A DNA stretch of 64,000 bases from Haladaptatus litoreus (GCF_900156425.1 NZ_FTNO01000001.1:310001-374000); one strand, 5' to 3'. Positions 34,619 through 44,740 are shown, counted from the stretch's first letter. Program-made: numbers and translations. Notes: generated from the sequence alone by a model not told the origin.

Positions 34619-35218
34619 ATGTACGTCCGGGATGCCAAAAACAGAGAGGAGGTCTGGTTGCTCGACAATATCGAGGCGATGGGACTGGACGAAACCGCCT
34701 TCCGCTCCCGAGATTACGTCATCGCTATCGACGAGGATTCCGGAACGAAGGCCGGGTTCGGCCGGATTCGAATCCACAAACCCGACGATTCCCCCGACAT
34801 CTGTGAACTGACCAGCATCGGCGTCGTCTCCGCGTGGCGCGAACAGGGTGTCGGCGCACACGTTATCGAGCGCCTCATCGACAAGGCCGGGGACAACGAT
34901 TTCGAGGACGTGTACGCCCTCGTCGGCGTTCCCGACTACCTCGCGCAGTTCGGGTTCGAACCTATCGACACGAGTGACCTGCCCCCGAAACTTCGGGACA
35001 GACTCGAATCGAAGCGCGAGCAGACCGAACCCGACGCCATCCCGATGGTGCTTTCCGTCGGCGAGTTCGAGATGCCCGACCGACTGCGCGAACGGTTCAA
35101 AGAAGCTCGGGAGCGGAAAGTTTCGGAGTCGACGGGGGACGACACCGAAGGGATGGCCAAAGAGTTCGGTATCGACCCCGACGAAGCAACCTACAAGTAC
35201 GACACCGGTCGTCACTAA
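34619..35218 (+). CDS. GNAT family N-acetyltransferase-like protein
   Basis: 199 aa. Residues about 15-105 have the GNAT fold: DYVIAIDEDSGTKAGFGRIRIHK, CELTSIGVVSAWREQGVGAHVIERLIDKAG, where REQGVGAHVI is the acetyl-CoA pyrophosphate loop, and VGVPDYLAQFGFEPI. The C-terminal 80 residues are charged and helical, with DRLRERFKEARERK and YKYDTGRH. Acceptor unknown. ATG 34619 (MYVRDAKN) is chosen; ATG 34595 would add eight residues. Confidence 0.8.
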   Translation: MYVRDAKNREEVWLLDNIEAMGLDETAFRSRDYVIAIDEDSGTKAGFGRIRIHKPDDSPDICELTSIGVVSAWREQGVGAHVIERLIDKAGDNDFEDVYALVGVPDYLAQFGFEPIDTSDLPPKLRDRLESKREQTEPDAIPMVLSVGEFEMPDRLRERFKEARERKVSESTGDDTEGMAKEFGIDPDEATYKYDTGRH

Positions 35219-35356
35219 TCGTTCGTGGAGTTGTTGTTTTTTCGAAAAGGTAGTCGTGCCGTAGACGACTGATTCTGGTACCTTAGCTTTGCTCCAATCT
35301 CGGAAATTGGGGGATGACTGTGAGAAAATGAATGTTATTGGATTCTAGGTAATCAC

Positions 35357-35700
35357 GACGCCAATGAAACCGCCACCGCACCACAACCGCAGTGTCCCCA
35401 CTCCTCCCCGCCAGCGCAGATTTGGGCTCGTGCCTCACTATCGTTCGTCACTCGCCGAGTGCGCTGGCGCAACCATGCGGCAGGTCAATCAAGCGATATG
35501 GCGCTGGCGAGCCGTCAAGGAGTTCACCTCCGAGAAGTCGAATCGAAGCCGTGCGAGGGATGAGGCTTGCAAGACGCTTTGCGCCTTGCTGACCTGCGGC
35601 CGTAGCCCGCAGGCATCGGAGCGACCGAAGGGAGCAAGAAGCGCAGTCGGTTGGGGAGGCGTGTGGCTGTCGCGGTGCGGTGGCGGTTTGATTGGCGTCG
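35357..35700. mobile_element. MITE-like element with 27-bp terminal inverted repeats
   Basis: The left end (35357-35383) and right end (35674-35700) are inverted copies of each other with one mismatch, built around AACCGCCACCGCACC. The interior (344 bp in all) has short subterminal similarities (CTCCCC) and no credible protein. This is the layout of a miniature inverted-repeat element or a haloarchaeal dispersed repeat. A diverged relative is at 46658-46790, sharing the end motif and the internal TCATCCCTCGCACG (reverse strand at 35550-35563). No target-site duplication is obvious. It lies in a 577-base gap; CTAG lies just outside at 35345. Confidence 0.7.
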
Positions 35701-35795
35701 GCATCAGTAAACGAAATCACGAGTGAACCCTCGTTTGTCAGACAACGACAACAAACAATGTAAGCATAAAATCCACAAAAACCACCCCGAAATCG

Positions 35796-36743
35796 CTATT
35801 CCCAGAGGTGGTACAAATCGTCCCGAGGCGGTTCTGAAACCACCTCTTCGTCCACCACCAGTTCGCCATCCCCGTCGACGACTCGACCAATCTCGTCTGC
35901 CGAAATCCCCGCCCCTCGAAGGTCTGAAAGCACCGCCGAAACCGCCTCTTCCGGAACCGCGGCGAGCAGTGCCCCGGAGCCGAAAATCCGTAGTGGGTCA
36001 ACGCCCATCGTGTCGCAGAATTTCCGCGTTACGTCCCGAACCGGCACGTCCTCGCGTGCGACTTCGAGACGCACGCCGGAGGCTTCGGCCATCTCCAGCA
36101 GGCCGGTTACCACCCCGCCCTCGGTCGGGTCGTGCATGGCCGTGGCGTGCTCGCGGCAAATTCGGGCGTCTTCGACCACGCTGATTTCCTCGAAGAAGGA
36201 TTCGCCTCGGTTCGCATTCTCGCCGACCTCGTCGCGGAAATCGGTGGCGAGGATGGCTGTGCCCTCGATTCCGGCCCCTTTGGTTAGAATCAGTCTGTCG
36301 CCCGGCTTTGCCCCGGCGGTGGGCACGAACTCGTCGGTAAGCCCCATGCAGGTCATCGTGACCATCGGGCGCGAGAGGTCGGGGGCGTATTCGGAGTGTC
36401 CGCCGACGATGGCCACGCCCAAATCGCGTGCTGCATCGTCTATCTGCTGGGTTACCACGTCCAGCGTTTCGGGGTCGTCGTCCGACAAAAAGACGACGTT
36501 GGTCAACCAGCGTGGGTCTGCGCCGGAGGCGGCCACGTCGTTGCAGGCGACGTTGACGGCCAAGGTTCCGAGGCGTTCGCGAGCCAGCGACAGCGGGTCG
36601 GAACTCACGACGAGCGACTGGTCGCCGACCCGAATTTCGGCGGCGTCCTCGCCGTATCCGGGGCCGACCTGCACGTCGTCGTCTCGCGCACCCGTGCGCG
36701 AGACGACCATCGCAAGGTCGTCGGGGTCGAGTTTGCCTATCAT
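35796..36743 (-). CDS. AIR synthase-like (PurM/HypE/ThiL superfamily) protein
   Basis: 315 aa. N-terminal ATP-binding half: [27 protein letters not shown] and [25 protein letters not shown] (the [10 protein letters not shown] motif), then [24 protein letters not shown]-terminal half with [25 protein letters not shown] and [10 protein letters not shown]. The sequence is closer to HypE and ThiL-like members than to PurM, but no hydrogenase or thiamin genes are nearby. It is presumably an ATP-dependent phosphate or carbamoyl-activating enzyme whose substrate is unknown. It is divergent from the thermosome gene. Confidence 0.85.
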   Translation of the reverse strand: MIGKLDPDDLAMVVSRTGARDDDVQVGPGYGEDAAEIRVGDQSLVVSSDPLSLARERLGTLAVNVACNDVAASGADPRWLTNVVFLSDDDPETLDVVTQQIDDAARDLGVAIVGGHSEYAPDLSRPMVTMTCMGLTDEFVPTAGAKPGDRLILTKGAGIEGTAILATDFRDEVGENANRGESFFEEISVVEDARICREHATAMHDPTEGGVVTGLLEMAEASGVRLEVAREDVPVRDVTRKFCDTMGVDPLRIFGSGALLAAVPEEAVSAVLSDLRGAGISADEIGRVVDGDGELVVDEEVVSEPPRDDLYHLWE

Positions 36744-36872
36744 GGACGAAATTTCTCACGGCGGGGAGATGTGCGTTTCGCCACGAGACACGGCGATAAT
36801 GGGTTCGGAAACTCTTCAACCGAGTCGGGATAGTTCTTTTGTGGATGCCCTCGTACCTCGGTCGGGGGTACC

Positions 36873-38522
36873 ATGGCAGACAGAATGCAGACAGGACCGA
36901 TTCTGATACTCGGAGAGGATGCACAGCGAACCAGCGGGCGCGACGCCCGGGAGATGAACGTCACGGCGGCGAAGGCCGTTGCCGAGGCGGTACGAACCAC
37001 GCTCGGCCCGCGAGGGATGGACAAGATGCTCGTGGATTCGATGGGGGACGTGGTCATCACGAACGACGGCGTCACCATCCTGAAGCAGATGGATATCGAG
37101 CATCCAGCGGCGACCATGGTGGTCGAAGTCGCGGAAACGCAGGAGGACGAAACCGGGGATGGAACGACCAGCGCGGTCATCCTCGCTGGCGAACTGCTGA
37201 AACGCGCAGAAAACTTGCTCGAACAGGGTGTCCATCCGACCGTCGTCGCTCGTGGGTATCGACTGGCCAGCGAGGAGGCGCGCGATGTTCTCCAATCGAA
37301 ATCGTATCCGGTCGAAGAGGCGGGTTTGCTGACCGAAATCGCACAAACTGCCATGACCGGAAAGGGGGCAGAAGCCGCGAAGGAGGCGCTTTCGGAACTC
37401 GTCGTTACTGCGGTACGGGCGGTTAGAGACGAGGAGGAAATCGACCTGTCGAACGTCTCCGTCGAAACCGTCGTCGGAGGTGGGATTTCCGATTCCGAAC
37501 TCGTCGAAGGTGTCGTCGTGGACAAAGAACGGGCCGACGACAACATGCCGTGGCAGGTCGATGACGCGAAAATCGCGCTCATCGACACGCCAATCGAGGT
37601 GCGCGAAACCGAGACGGACACCTCGGTCAGCGTCACCGACCCCGACCAACTGACGACGTTTATCGAGCGCGAGGAAGCGCAACTCCGCGAGATGGTCGAG
37701 AGAATCACCGACAGCGGCGCGAACGTCGTCTTCTGTCAGAAAGGAATCGACGACATGGCCCAAAATCTGCTCGCGAAGGAGGGCATCCTCGCCGTCCGCC
37801 GGACGAAAGCGAGCGACATGAAACAGCTCGCCCGGGCGACGGGCGGCAAAGTCGTCTCCAGTTTGGACAACATCGACCCCGAAGACCTCGGCGAGGCGGG
37901 AACCGTCGGCGAGCGCGACGTGGCGGGCGACACCATGATTTTCGTGGAGGACTGCGAGAATCCCAAAAGCGTCACTCTGCTCCTCCGCGGCGGAACCGAA
38001 CACGTCGTAGAAGAAGTCGAACGGGCGGTTCACGACGGCCTTGGCGTGGTTCGTGTCACCCTGCTCGACGGACAGGTGCTTCCGGGCGGTGGCGCACCCG
38101 AAACGGAACTGGCCCTCGCTATCCGCGATTACGCGGACGGGGTCGGCGGCCGGGAACAACTCGCCGTCGAAGCCTTCGCCGACGCGATGGAGGCCATCCC
38201 GCGCACCCTCGCGGAGAACGCGGGCGTCGGGCCAATCGACGCCTTGACCGACCTTCGGAGCCAGCACGACGCCGGAGAGGAAGACGCGGGCCTCGCCGCC
38301 GAGACAGGCGAGGTGACCGACATGCTCGATGCGGGCGTGGTCGAACCGCTCCGCGTGAAAACCCAAGCCATCCAGAGCGCGACCGACGCCGCGGAACTCC
38401 TGCTCCGTATCGACGACGTGATTTCGGCAGGTGACCTCGGCAAGAGCGAGGGAGGCGAAGAACCCGAGATGGGCGGTATGGGCGGCATGGGTGGAATGGG
38501 CGGCATGGGCGGCCCGATGTGA
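36873..38522 (+). CDS. ths: Thermosome subunit (group II chaperonin)
   Basis: 549 aa. ATP-driven folding chaperone forming double-ring complexes. [42 protein letters not shown] (ATP phosphate loop), [18 protein letters not shown] with the catalytic Asp residues, [12 protein letters not shown], and the C-terminal [14 protein letters not shown] tail are all present. Haloarchaea have two or three paralogues; in Haloferax I recall cct3 lying near trpCBA, so this could be the third subunit, but the sequence alone does not decide it. Confidence 0.97.
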   Translation: MADRMQTGPILILGEDAQRTSGRDAREMNVTAAKAVAEAVRTTLGPRGMDKMLVDSMGDVVITNDGVTILKQMDIEHPAATMVVEVAETQEDETGDGTTSAVILAGELLKRAENLLEQGVHPTVVARGYRLASEEARDVLQSKSYPVEEAGLLTEIAQTAMTGKGAEAAKEALSELVVTAVRAVRDEEEIDLSNVSVETVVGGGISDSELVEGVVVDKERADDNMPWQVDDAKIALIDTPIEVRETETDTSVSVTDPDQLTTFIEREEAQLREMVERITDSGANVVFCQKGIDDMAQNLLAKEGILAVRRTKASDMKQLARATGGKVVSSLDNIDPEDLGEAGTVGERDVAGDTMIFVEDCENPKSVTLLLRGGTEHVVEEVERAVHDGLGVVRVTLLDGQVLPGGGAPETELALAIRDYADGVGGREQLAVEAFADAMEAIPRTLAENAGVGPIDALTDLRSQHDAGEEDAGLAAETGEVTDMLDAGVVEPLRVKTQAIQSATDAAELLLRIDDVISAGDLGKSEGGEEPEMGGMGGMGGMGGMGGPM

Positions 38523-38621
38523 AATCAGGCGGCGCCTGATTTCATATCCACGCTCGCACTCGCCTGAACAGCTCCATCTGGGCAACCGCTCGCGACTGCG
38601 ACGCGCCCGGGTCGCAGTCGC
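38520..38621 (+). terminator. Two inverted repeats at the end of the thermosome gene
   Basis: A perfect 25-bp palindrome (arms 38520-38531 and 38533-38544, one central base) begins on the TGA stop codon of the thermosome gene. A second hairpin follows with arms GCGACTGCGAC (38592-38602) and GTCGCAGTCGC (38611-38621). The position between two convergent genes fits transcription ending, although no long T-run is present. Confidence 0.45.
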
Positions 38622-38665
38622 TCCCGGTTCGTCGCCGCGGGATTAGTCGTGCACCGTCGAAGCCG

Positions 38666-39934
38666 TTACCGCGGCGTTTCGGTGCCCCACTTGTCGAGTG
38701 CGGTTTTCAGTTCGGGATGGTCTTCGGCGTACTCCTCGATAGGCGTGCCTGCAACGGATGCATCGACTGCTTGCCGGAGCGCCGCCGCACCCGCGCGTGT
38801 TCCGTCGGGGTGGCCGTGGACGCCGCCACCGGCCTGAATGGCGATGTTCTGTCCCTCGCGCTCGATGAGTTCGGGGACGAGTCCGGGGTGGAGTCCGCCG
38901 GAGGCAACGGGGAGCACGTCAGTCATGCCGTGCAGGTCGGAGTAGAGCCATTCGTTGATGCCTACCGTGTCCTCGTTTGCGAGTTTGCCGAGGTCTGCGG
39001 TTCCGGTGTGGAGTTGGTCAGCGCCGCAGAGTCGGGTGATTTGTGCGATGACGCGCATCGAAACGCCGTGGTCTTCGAGGCGGTCGAAGGCGGCGTGCAT
39101 CGCGCGGTGAGCGTGAATTGCGAGGCCGAGTTCATCACAGCGCTCTCGCACCGCCTGCACCGCGGCCCAGCCGGTCGTTACCACGTCAACCATCACGTAC
39201 TCACAGCCTTGTTCGGCCACCACGTCGGCGCGTTCGAGCATGGTGTTCGCGTCGGCAGTGATGTTGATGAGGTAGCTCTTTTTCTCGCCCGTCTCGTCCT
39301 GCGCGTCGTCGCGGTAGGAGAGACTCTCCGTGAGTCGGTCGTGGAACGGATTGAACGCTTGGTCGGTCAGGTTTTCGTCGTCCTTGAGGAGGTCTAAGCC
39401 GCCCATCCACGCCTCGTAGCCGATTTTCGCGTGCTGGTCGGTGGAGAGGCCGACTTTCGGTTTCGGAACCGTTGCCGTAATCGGGCGGTCGCCCGCGTCG
39501 AAAATCTCGTTTCGAACGTCGCTTCCGAACTGCGGGCCGGGGAACGAGTTCGTGAGTGCTTCGGGCCACTCGCAGTCGAGGAGGCGAATGCGGTCAACCG
39601 CCTTCATGCCCATGATGTTGCCCGCGATGCAGGAGAGCACCTGCGCCATGTTGCCGCCCTCGAACAGTTCGTCGGGGTAGGCGACTTGAATCGTGTTTCC
39701 GTCGATGTCGAACGTCGTGGCGCTCAGGTCGGTGATGCCGCCTTCGACCTGTAGTTCCGCCCACGTTCCGTTGGAGCTCTCGCTTGCGACGCGGGACGCC
39801 GCGTCCTCCATGTCCATGTCTGCCGCGGGGTCGATGTGGAAGGTGCAGACGAGTTCGGAGTCGGCGGGCGTGTAGTCCAAATTCAGGAAGTCTTCGTATG
39901 TGATTCCCGGCATAACCTGATACTTCATCGTCAT
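38666..39934 (-). CDS. rbcL: Ribulose-bisphosphate carboxylase, form III
   Basis: 422 aa. Form III enzyme, not the Calvin-cycle form: in archaea it fixes CO2 onto ribulose bisphosphate made from AMP, closing the nucleoside/AMP salvage pathway to 3-phosphoglycerate. Catalytic site: TVPKPKVGLS (Lys), GGLDLLKDDENL with the carbamylated Lys and metal-binding Asp/Glu, HAHRAMHAAF (His), loop 6 Lys in HTGTADLGKLAN, and VASGGLHPG plus QAGGGVHGHP for phosphate binding. All are intact. AMP phosphorylase and ribose-bisphosphate isomerase are not in the window. ATG 39934 and ATG 39928 (MKYQVMPG) are both possible. Confidence 0.96.
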   Translation of the reverse strand: MTMKYQVMPGITYEDFLNLDYTPADSELVCTFHIDPAADMDMEDAASRVASESSNGTWAELQVEGGITDLSATTFDIDGNTIQVAYPDELFEGGNMAQVLSCIAGNIMGMKAVDRIRLLDCEWPEALTNSFPGPQFGSDVRNEIFDAGDRPITATVPKPKVGLSTDQHAKIGYEAWMGGLDLLKDDENLTDQAFNPFHDRLTESLSYRDDAQDETGEKKSYLINITADANTMLERADVVAEQGCEYVMVDVVTTGWAAVQAVRERCDELGLAIHAHRAMHAAFDRLEDHGVSMRVIAQITRLCGADQLHTGTADLGKLANEDTVGINEWLYSDLHGMTDVLPVASGGLHPGLVPELIEREGQNIAIQAGGGVHGHPDGTRAGAAALRQAVDASVAGTPIEEYAEDHPELKTALDKWGTETPR

Positions 39935-40024
39935 CGGTTAAAAAACCGACCGCCGATTTTGGATGGAAGTCAGTTGAAGAGGGGCGAGAACAGCTAAGCA
40001 CGTTCCCGTCGTTTTCACCTCACT

Positions 40025-40881
40025 ATGCTACCGGAGCGAGTGCTCGTGGCGGGAGCAACGGGGAATCAGGGTGGGGCAGTCGCGCGACACCTCATGGAGC
40101 GAGGTATCGAAGTGTACGCGTTAACGCGCGACGAATACGGCGATTCGTCGCGCGAATTGGACGAGTTAGGTGCACACATCGTGGAAGCAAACCTGCGCGA
40201 CAAGGAGTCGCTTCACGACGCAGTTCGGGAGGGTGACGTGGATGCCGTGTACTGCGTAACGACGCCGATAGAGGGGCCTGACGCCGAAATCGAGCAGGGA
40301 ACCAATCTCGGCGAAGTCGCCGCGGAACACGGCGTCGAGCAGTTCGTCTTCAGTTCCGTCTGGGGTGCGGACGAGGACACCGGAATCTCATTTTCCAGTC
40401 CAAGCATACAATCGAGCGCAGACTGGCCAATCTGGATTTGCCGCTCACCATCGTGCGACCAGTCTCGTTCATGCAGAATTTGGAGCGTATGCGCGATGAC
40501 ATCATGAACGAGACACTTTCGATGCCGCTCGAACCCCGAGTTCCGCTCTACATAATCGACGTGGACGACATCGGCGCGTTCGTCGCTGAGGCCTTCCACG
40601 ACCGAAACCGCTACGCCGGAAAGACGTTCGATTTGGCTGGCGACGAACTCACCATGTCGGCGATGGCGGCCCGACTGTCAGAGAGCATCGGTATCGACGT
40701 ACTGGCCGACCACGTCCCAATCGAGAAATTCGAAGAGCGCGCGGGCGAAGCCTATGCCGACATGTACCGGTGGTTCAATCGAAGCGAGGCTCCGATCGAC
40801 GTGGCGGAACTACGGACGAATCACGACGTTTCCTTCACGCTGTTCGAGGAGTACCTGCACGAACACGAGTGGGGCGAGTGA
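40025..40881 (+). pseudogene. Frameshifted NmrA/NAD(P)-binding Rossmann protein
   Basis: Residues 1-123 from ATG 40025 are an NmrA-like start: VLVAGATGNQGGAVARHLMERG with the dinucleotide loop, LDELGAHIVEANLRD, VYCVTTP, and GVEQFVFSSVWGADEDTGI. The frame then changes: from about 40390 the matching continuation FQSKHTIERRLANLDLPLTIVRPV is in the next frame, and runs to the stop at 40881 as a normal C-terminal domain. So about 285 aa would be made if one base were restored near 40390-40400. Such proteins bind NAD(P) and act as redox sensors or atypical reductases. As read, it is broken; a sequencing error is the alternative. Confidence 0.8.
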
Positions 40882-40893
40882 ACGGAAAACCGA

Positions 40894-41064
40894 CTACCAG
40901 AGCGTTCGTCCGGCGTCGTCTACGCGCCCGACCCAGAGCAGGTGCGTGAATGGGACAAATGCGAGAAGGTCGCCATCCTCGTCGAACAGTCTGACACCGA
41001 CCTCCTCCATCTCGTAGTCGGCGCACCGAATCTGTTCACCGTCGGAGAGTTGTGCCTTGAACAT
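40894..41064 (-). CDS. Small conserved-type haloarchaeal protein
   Basis: 56 aa: MFKAQLSDGEQIRCADYEME, then EEVGVRLFDEDGDLLAFVPF and a Trp-containing tail. It is a homologue of the broken gene at 5167-5307: both have GEQ followed by a Cys, a GV-L strand and a VPF/VPY segment. The pattern suggests a small beta fold, and related short proteins occur in many haloarchaea, with no known role. ATG 41064 is chosen over an upstream start at 41142, whose extra residues are Arg-rich and not family-like. Confidence 0.7.
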   Translation of the reverse strand: MFKAQLSDGEQIRCADYEMEEVGVRLFDEDGDLLAFVPFTHLLWVGRVDDAGRTLW

Positions 41065-41140
41065 CGCCGTGGATACACGACGTTCTTCTGCAAAGCTCTG
41101 CCGGGGGTAGCTTTTACTGCGAGAACGTCGTGTCCCTGTC

Positions 41141-41653
41141 ATGGCCCGTATCTACGGATTCGAGGGGGAAGAGCCGTCGATTCACGAAGACGCCCACGTC
41201 AGTCGGGAGACGACACTGGTAGGCGATGTAGAAATCGACGCCGACGCGAGTATTTGGCCCGGCGTGGTTTTGCGGGGGGACGTTTCACCAGTTCGAATCG
41301 GTCGAGAGTCACACATCGGCGACAACGCCGTTCTCCACGCCTCAATCGTCGGCGACCGGGTGATGGTCGGTCACGGCGCGGTGCTGAACGATGCGGAAGT
41401 CGGGGACGGCGCGCTCGTCGGTTTCAACGCAGTCATCAACAGCGACGTGCGAGTTGGTGAGCGAAGCATCGTCGCGGCCGGAACTGTCACGCCCGAAGCC
41501 TTCGAAATCCCACCCGAATCGTTCGTTCGTGGGGTTCCGGCACAGATAACGCCGCTTTCCGAGACGGCTATCGACCCCGAGGAAATCTTCGAGGCGTACT
41601 CCTCCGGAGCGTACACCGACCTCGTAGAACGACACGAGGAACTGTTCGAGTAG
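41141..41653 (+). CDS. Gamma-class carbonic anhydrase family protein
   Basis: 170 aa left-handed beta helix of hexapeptide repeats. The three zinc His can be seen as RESHIGDNAVLHASIVGD and VGHGAVL. Bacterial and archaeal homologues are gamma carbonic anhydrases or carnitine-operon-type proteins; only some are active. Haloarchaeal members are often near CO2-related genes, and form III RuBisCO is 1.3 kb away, though not clearly in one operon. The C-terminal helix (EIFEAYSSGAYTDLVERHEE) closes the trimer in this family. Confidence 0.9.
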   Translation: MARIYGFEGEEPSIHEDAHVSRETTLVGDVEIDADASIWPGVVLRGDVSPVRIGRESHIGDNAVLHASIVGDRVMVGHGAVLNDAEVGDGALVGFNAVINSDVRVGERSIVAAGTVTPEAFEIPPESFVRGVPAQITPLSETAIDPEEIFEAYSSGAYTDLVERHEELFE

Positions 41654-41745
41654 CGGTTTGTGAACGAATAGTTCGTTCTGTCGAAAGAAATAAGCTTGCT
41701 AGCGCAAGCACGGGATGATTGGGTCGCCGTTCCCAACGTAATCAA

Positions 41746-43257
41746 GTGAGTAACACCGATAAATCCGTCCCGAACGCACCCGCGGAATCGGGCGGGCACC
41801 CTCCAACGACGGATTTGTTCGAAAACCGGGAGTTCGTGCTGGTTTCGAACCGAGAGCCGTACACGCACGAACGCGACGACGGGTCGGTTAGCGTCGTCAG
41901 ACCGGCGGGTGGTCTGACGTCCGCGCTCGACCCGATGATGGCGACTACCGGCGGAACGTGGGTCGCGTGGGGCAGCGGCGACGCGGATGCCGAAGTGACT
42001 GACGAAAACGGCTGCGTGCGTGTCCCGCCGGAATCCCCGTCTTACGAACTGAAACGCGTATTCCTGAGCGACGAACAGGTGTCGGACTACTACTACGGCT
42101 ACAGCAACGAGGTGCTGTGGCCGTTGTGTCACTCCGACACCGCGAAGATGACGCCGAACGCGAGATACTGGCGACAGTATCGGAACACAAACCAGCAGTT
42201 TGCGGACGCGATTTGCTCCCGAATCGACCCGTCGAATGCCGTCGTCTGGTTTCAAGACTATCACTTCGCGCTCGCACCCCGAATGGTACGCGAGCAGGTT
42301 CCCGACGCCTTCTGCATGCAGTTTTGGCACATCCCATGGCCGTCGTGGGACGTGTTTCAAAGCTGTCCGCAGTACGACGAACTGCTTTCCGGACTGCTGG
42401 CGAACGACCTGCTCGGCTTCCATCTCGACCAGTACTGTCTGAACTTCCTCGATTGCGTTTCCCACGCGCTCGATGCGGACGTAGACCGGAACCGCGGTCG
42501 AATCGACTACGACGGGAGAACCATCCGTGTCGAGGCGTTCCCGCTCGGCATCGACACCGCGGAGCGACGGCAGCTTGCCGAGTCGAGCGAGGCGGACGAA
42601 CAGTGGCAATCACTGCGCGAAACGTATCCGATTCCCGACGAGGGACAACTGGCGCTCGGCGTGGATAGGTTGGATTATACGAAGGGAATCGAACAGCGCC
42701 TCGATGCCCTTTCACACCTCTGGGAGTGGTATCCCGACTGCCGGGAACGACTCACCTACGTCCAGAAAGTGACCGAGAGCCGGAGTCAAATCGACGAGTA
42801 CCAGCACCTACAGGCGAGCGTCGAAGAACGGGTCGAACGAATCAACGACCGGTTCGCAACGGAGACGTGGCAACCCATCGTCCCCATCGACGACCACCTC
42901 CCGCAGTCGGCGCTGGCCGCGTTGTACCGGGAAGCCGACATCTGCCTCGTGAGTTCGCTCAGAGACGGGATGAATCTCGTGGCGAAAGAGTTCGTCGCCT
43001 CGCAGGTTGACGACCCGGGCGTGTTGGTTCTGAGCGAACTCGTTGGCGCGCACGAAGAACTCGGGGAACTCGCGCTGACGGTTCATCCGAACGACACGGA
43101 AGCGTTTGCGGCCACCATCGAAGACGCACGGGAGATGCAACCGGCGGAGCGGAAAAACCGAATGGCCCAGCTCCGAGAACAGGTCGAAACAAACGACATC
43201 GGTCGATGGAAACGGGATGTCCTTCAGGCGGCGAGCGACCTTCTGCAACAGCAGTGA
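41746..43257 (+). CDS. otsA: Trehalose-6-phosphate synthase (family 20 glycosyltransferase)
   Basis: 503 aa. Uses a nucleotide-glucose and glucose-6-phosphate to make trehalose-6-phosphate, the precursor of the compatible solute trehalose. REFVLVSNREPYTHE, PAGGLTSALDPMM, WFQDYHFALAPRMVREQ, FWHIPWPSWDVFQ, LGVDRLDYTKGIEQRLDAL and SSLRDGMNLVAKEFVASQ are the family motifs for donor and acceptor binding. No trehalose-6-phosphate phosphatase (otsB) is adjacent. GTG 41746 is chosen; the frame also opens at a TTG at 41719. A small inverted repeat (41694-41709) lies upstream. Confidence 0.93.
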   Translation: MSNTDKSVPNAPAESGGHPPTTDLFENREFVLVSNREPYTHERDDGSVSVVRPAGGLTSALDPMMATTGGTWVAWGSGDADAEVTDENGCVRVPPESPSYELKRVFLSDEQVSDYYYGYSNEVLWPLCHSDTAKMTPNARYWRQYRNTNQQFADAICSRIDPSNAVVWFQDYHFALAPRMVREQVPDAFCMQFWHIPWPSWDVFQSCPQYDELLSGLLANDLLGFHLDQYCLNFLDCVSHALDADVDRNRGRIDYDGRTIRVEAFPLGIDTAERRQLAESSEADEQWQSLRETYPIPDEGQLALGVDRLDYTKGIEQRLDALSHLWEWYPDCRERLTYVQKVTESRSQIDEYQHLQASVEERVERINDRFATETWQPIVPIDDHLPQSALAALYREADICLVSSLRDGMNLVAKEFVASQVDDPGVLVLSELVGAHEELGELALTVHPNDTEAFAATIEDAREMQPAERKNRMAQLREQVETNDIGRWKRDVLQAASDLLQQQ

Positions 43258-43264
43258 CGATTCG

Positions 43265-44701
43265 CTACTCGTTCTTTGTTTCCAATTGGGCCTGCACTTC
43301 GTTCGTCAGTTCTCGAAGCCCCTCGCTGATTTCGACTGCATATTCGGCAGGATTCCGAAGCGCCCGACATGCAGGTGGCAAGTTCCGGCGTCGTTCTCGC
43401 GCCCGGTCTGCAATCGCGTCGAGGCCCGGCGGGTCGTACACCCGTGTTCCGTTTTCGAACACCGTGACGAGTTGTTCTTCTCCTCCAGAATCATCCTCGC
43501 TTCCGTCCCGGACAGCCTCATCTTCGCTACCGACATCCTCGTCCCGCAGGGCGAGGATGTCCTTTCGATACTCGCTTTCTTCCCCGTGCTTTTTGCGCCG
43601 GACGCTCTTCGCGCCCGGATACGTGACTTTGCCTGAGGAGAGTTTCATGCTCGGCACCATCTCGCCGTCGCGCTCGATTTCGGTCAGTTTGTAGACGAGG
43701 TCGAGCGAGGGCGCGTCCTCGCTCGTCGTGAGCGCGGTTCCGGGACCGAACCCGGTGGCGACCCCGCCGCGTTCGAGGAAATCCGCGATTTTGTACTCGT
43801 CCATTCCGGAGGAGACGAAAATCGGTGCCTCTCCGACGATTTCCGACACGTCCTTCGAGAGCGCGACGAGGTCGCCCGAATCGAGACGAACGCCGACCTC
43901 GGCGTCGTGTTCGTCGGCCACCTCCATCGCGATTCGTGCCCCTTCGATAGTGTCGTAGGTATCGACCAGTAAAATCGAATCGTCGCCGTACTGCTCGGTG
44001 AACGTGGAAAACGACTCGCGCTCGTCTTCGAAGCTCTGCACCCACGAGTGGGCCATGGTTCCGTAGACGGGGATGTCGAACGCCTCCCCCGCCGAAACGA
44101 GCGAAGTTCCGTCGAAGCCGCCGACGACGGCGGCGCGGGCGGCTTTCATCCCGGCGTCGGTGCCGTGGGCGCGCCGGGAACCGAAATCGACGAGTGACTG
44201 GCCGTTTCCGTGGCGTTCGACGGCTTCGCGCATTCGCGCCGCTTTCGTCGCCACGAGGCTCTCGAAGCCGACTTGATTCAGCAGGAGCGTTTCTAGCAGT
44301 TGGGCTTCGAAGATGGGGGCAGTCACCTCCAGAATCGGCTCGTTCGGAAACACCGGGGTACCTTCCGGAAGCGCCCGCAGTTTGCCCGTGAACTCGAACT
44401 CCGCGAGTTTGTCGAGGAAGTCGTCCTCGAATCCTCTGTTTCGGAGATACGAGATGGCTCGTTCGCCGAACGACAGCGTTTCGATGCTGGCGATTGCCTG
44501 CTCCAATCCCGCCGTGAGCACGTAGCCCCTGTCCGCCGGTAGTTCGCGAAAAAACAGGCTGAAAGTCGCCATCGGATTGTGATTCGCACCGTGATACCCC
44601 TGCAACATCGTCAGTTCGTAGAGGTCGGTGAACAGTCCCAGATTCCCGGGCGTGACGTACCCGAAGTTCGGTTCCCCGTTTTCTCCCTCGTTCCCCACCA
44701 T
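43265..44701 (-). CDS. pncB: Nicotinate phosphoribosyltransferase
   Basis: 478 aa. NAD salvage: nicotinate plus PRPP to nicotinate mononucleotide. FTDLYELTMLQGYHGANHNPMATFSLFFRELP, VDFGSRRAHGTDAGMKAARAAVVGGFDGTS, MAHSWVQSF and VRLDSGDLVALSKDV are the family motifs, and the C-terminal part SSGKVTYPGAKSVRRKK is followed by an acidic insert of about 60 residues (GSEDEAVRDGSEDDSGGEE) before a last helical domain. The insert is unusual in length and is probably a surface loop. It is convergent with otsA. Confidence 0.94.
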   Translation of the reverse strand: MVGNEGENGEPNFGYVTPGNLGLFTDLYELTMLQGYHGANHNPMATFSLFFRELPADRGYVLTAGLEQAIASIETLSFGERAISYLRNRGFEDDFLDKLAEFEFTGKLRALPEGTPVFPNEPILEVTAPIFEAQLLETLLLNQVGFESLVATKAARMREAVERHGNGQSLVDFGSRRAHGTDAGMKAARAAVVGGFDGTSLVSAGEAFDIPVYGTMAHSWVQSFEDERESFSTFTEQYGDDSILLVDTYDTIEGARIAMEVADEHDAEVGVRLDSGDLVALSKDVSEIVGEAPIFVSSGMDEYKIADFLERGGVATGFGPGTALTTSEDAPSLDLVYKLTEIERDGEMVPSMKLSSGKVTYPGAKSVRRKKHGEESEYRKDILALRDEDVGSEDEAVRDGSEDDSGGEEQLVTVFENGTRVYDPPGLDAIADRARERRRNLPPACRALRNPAEYAVEISEGLRELTNEVQAQLETKNE

Positions 44702-44740
44702 AGCCTTTGGGACGACGGGAAATCAGTAATACCTGTGGGC

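Noticed and set aside
35364-35726. 120-codon frame inside the MITE-like element
   Set aside because: Arg/Pro-rich translation from a GC-rich repeat; no transposase motifs.
38466-38520. Tandem GGCATG-type repeats as a DNA repeat
   Set aside because: They encode the normal GGM tail of the thermosome.
36816-38585. 589-codon minus-strand frame across the thermosome
   Set aside because: Antisense shadow; thermosome motifs are all on the plus strand.
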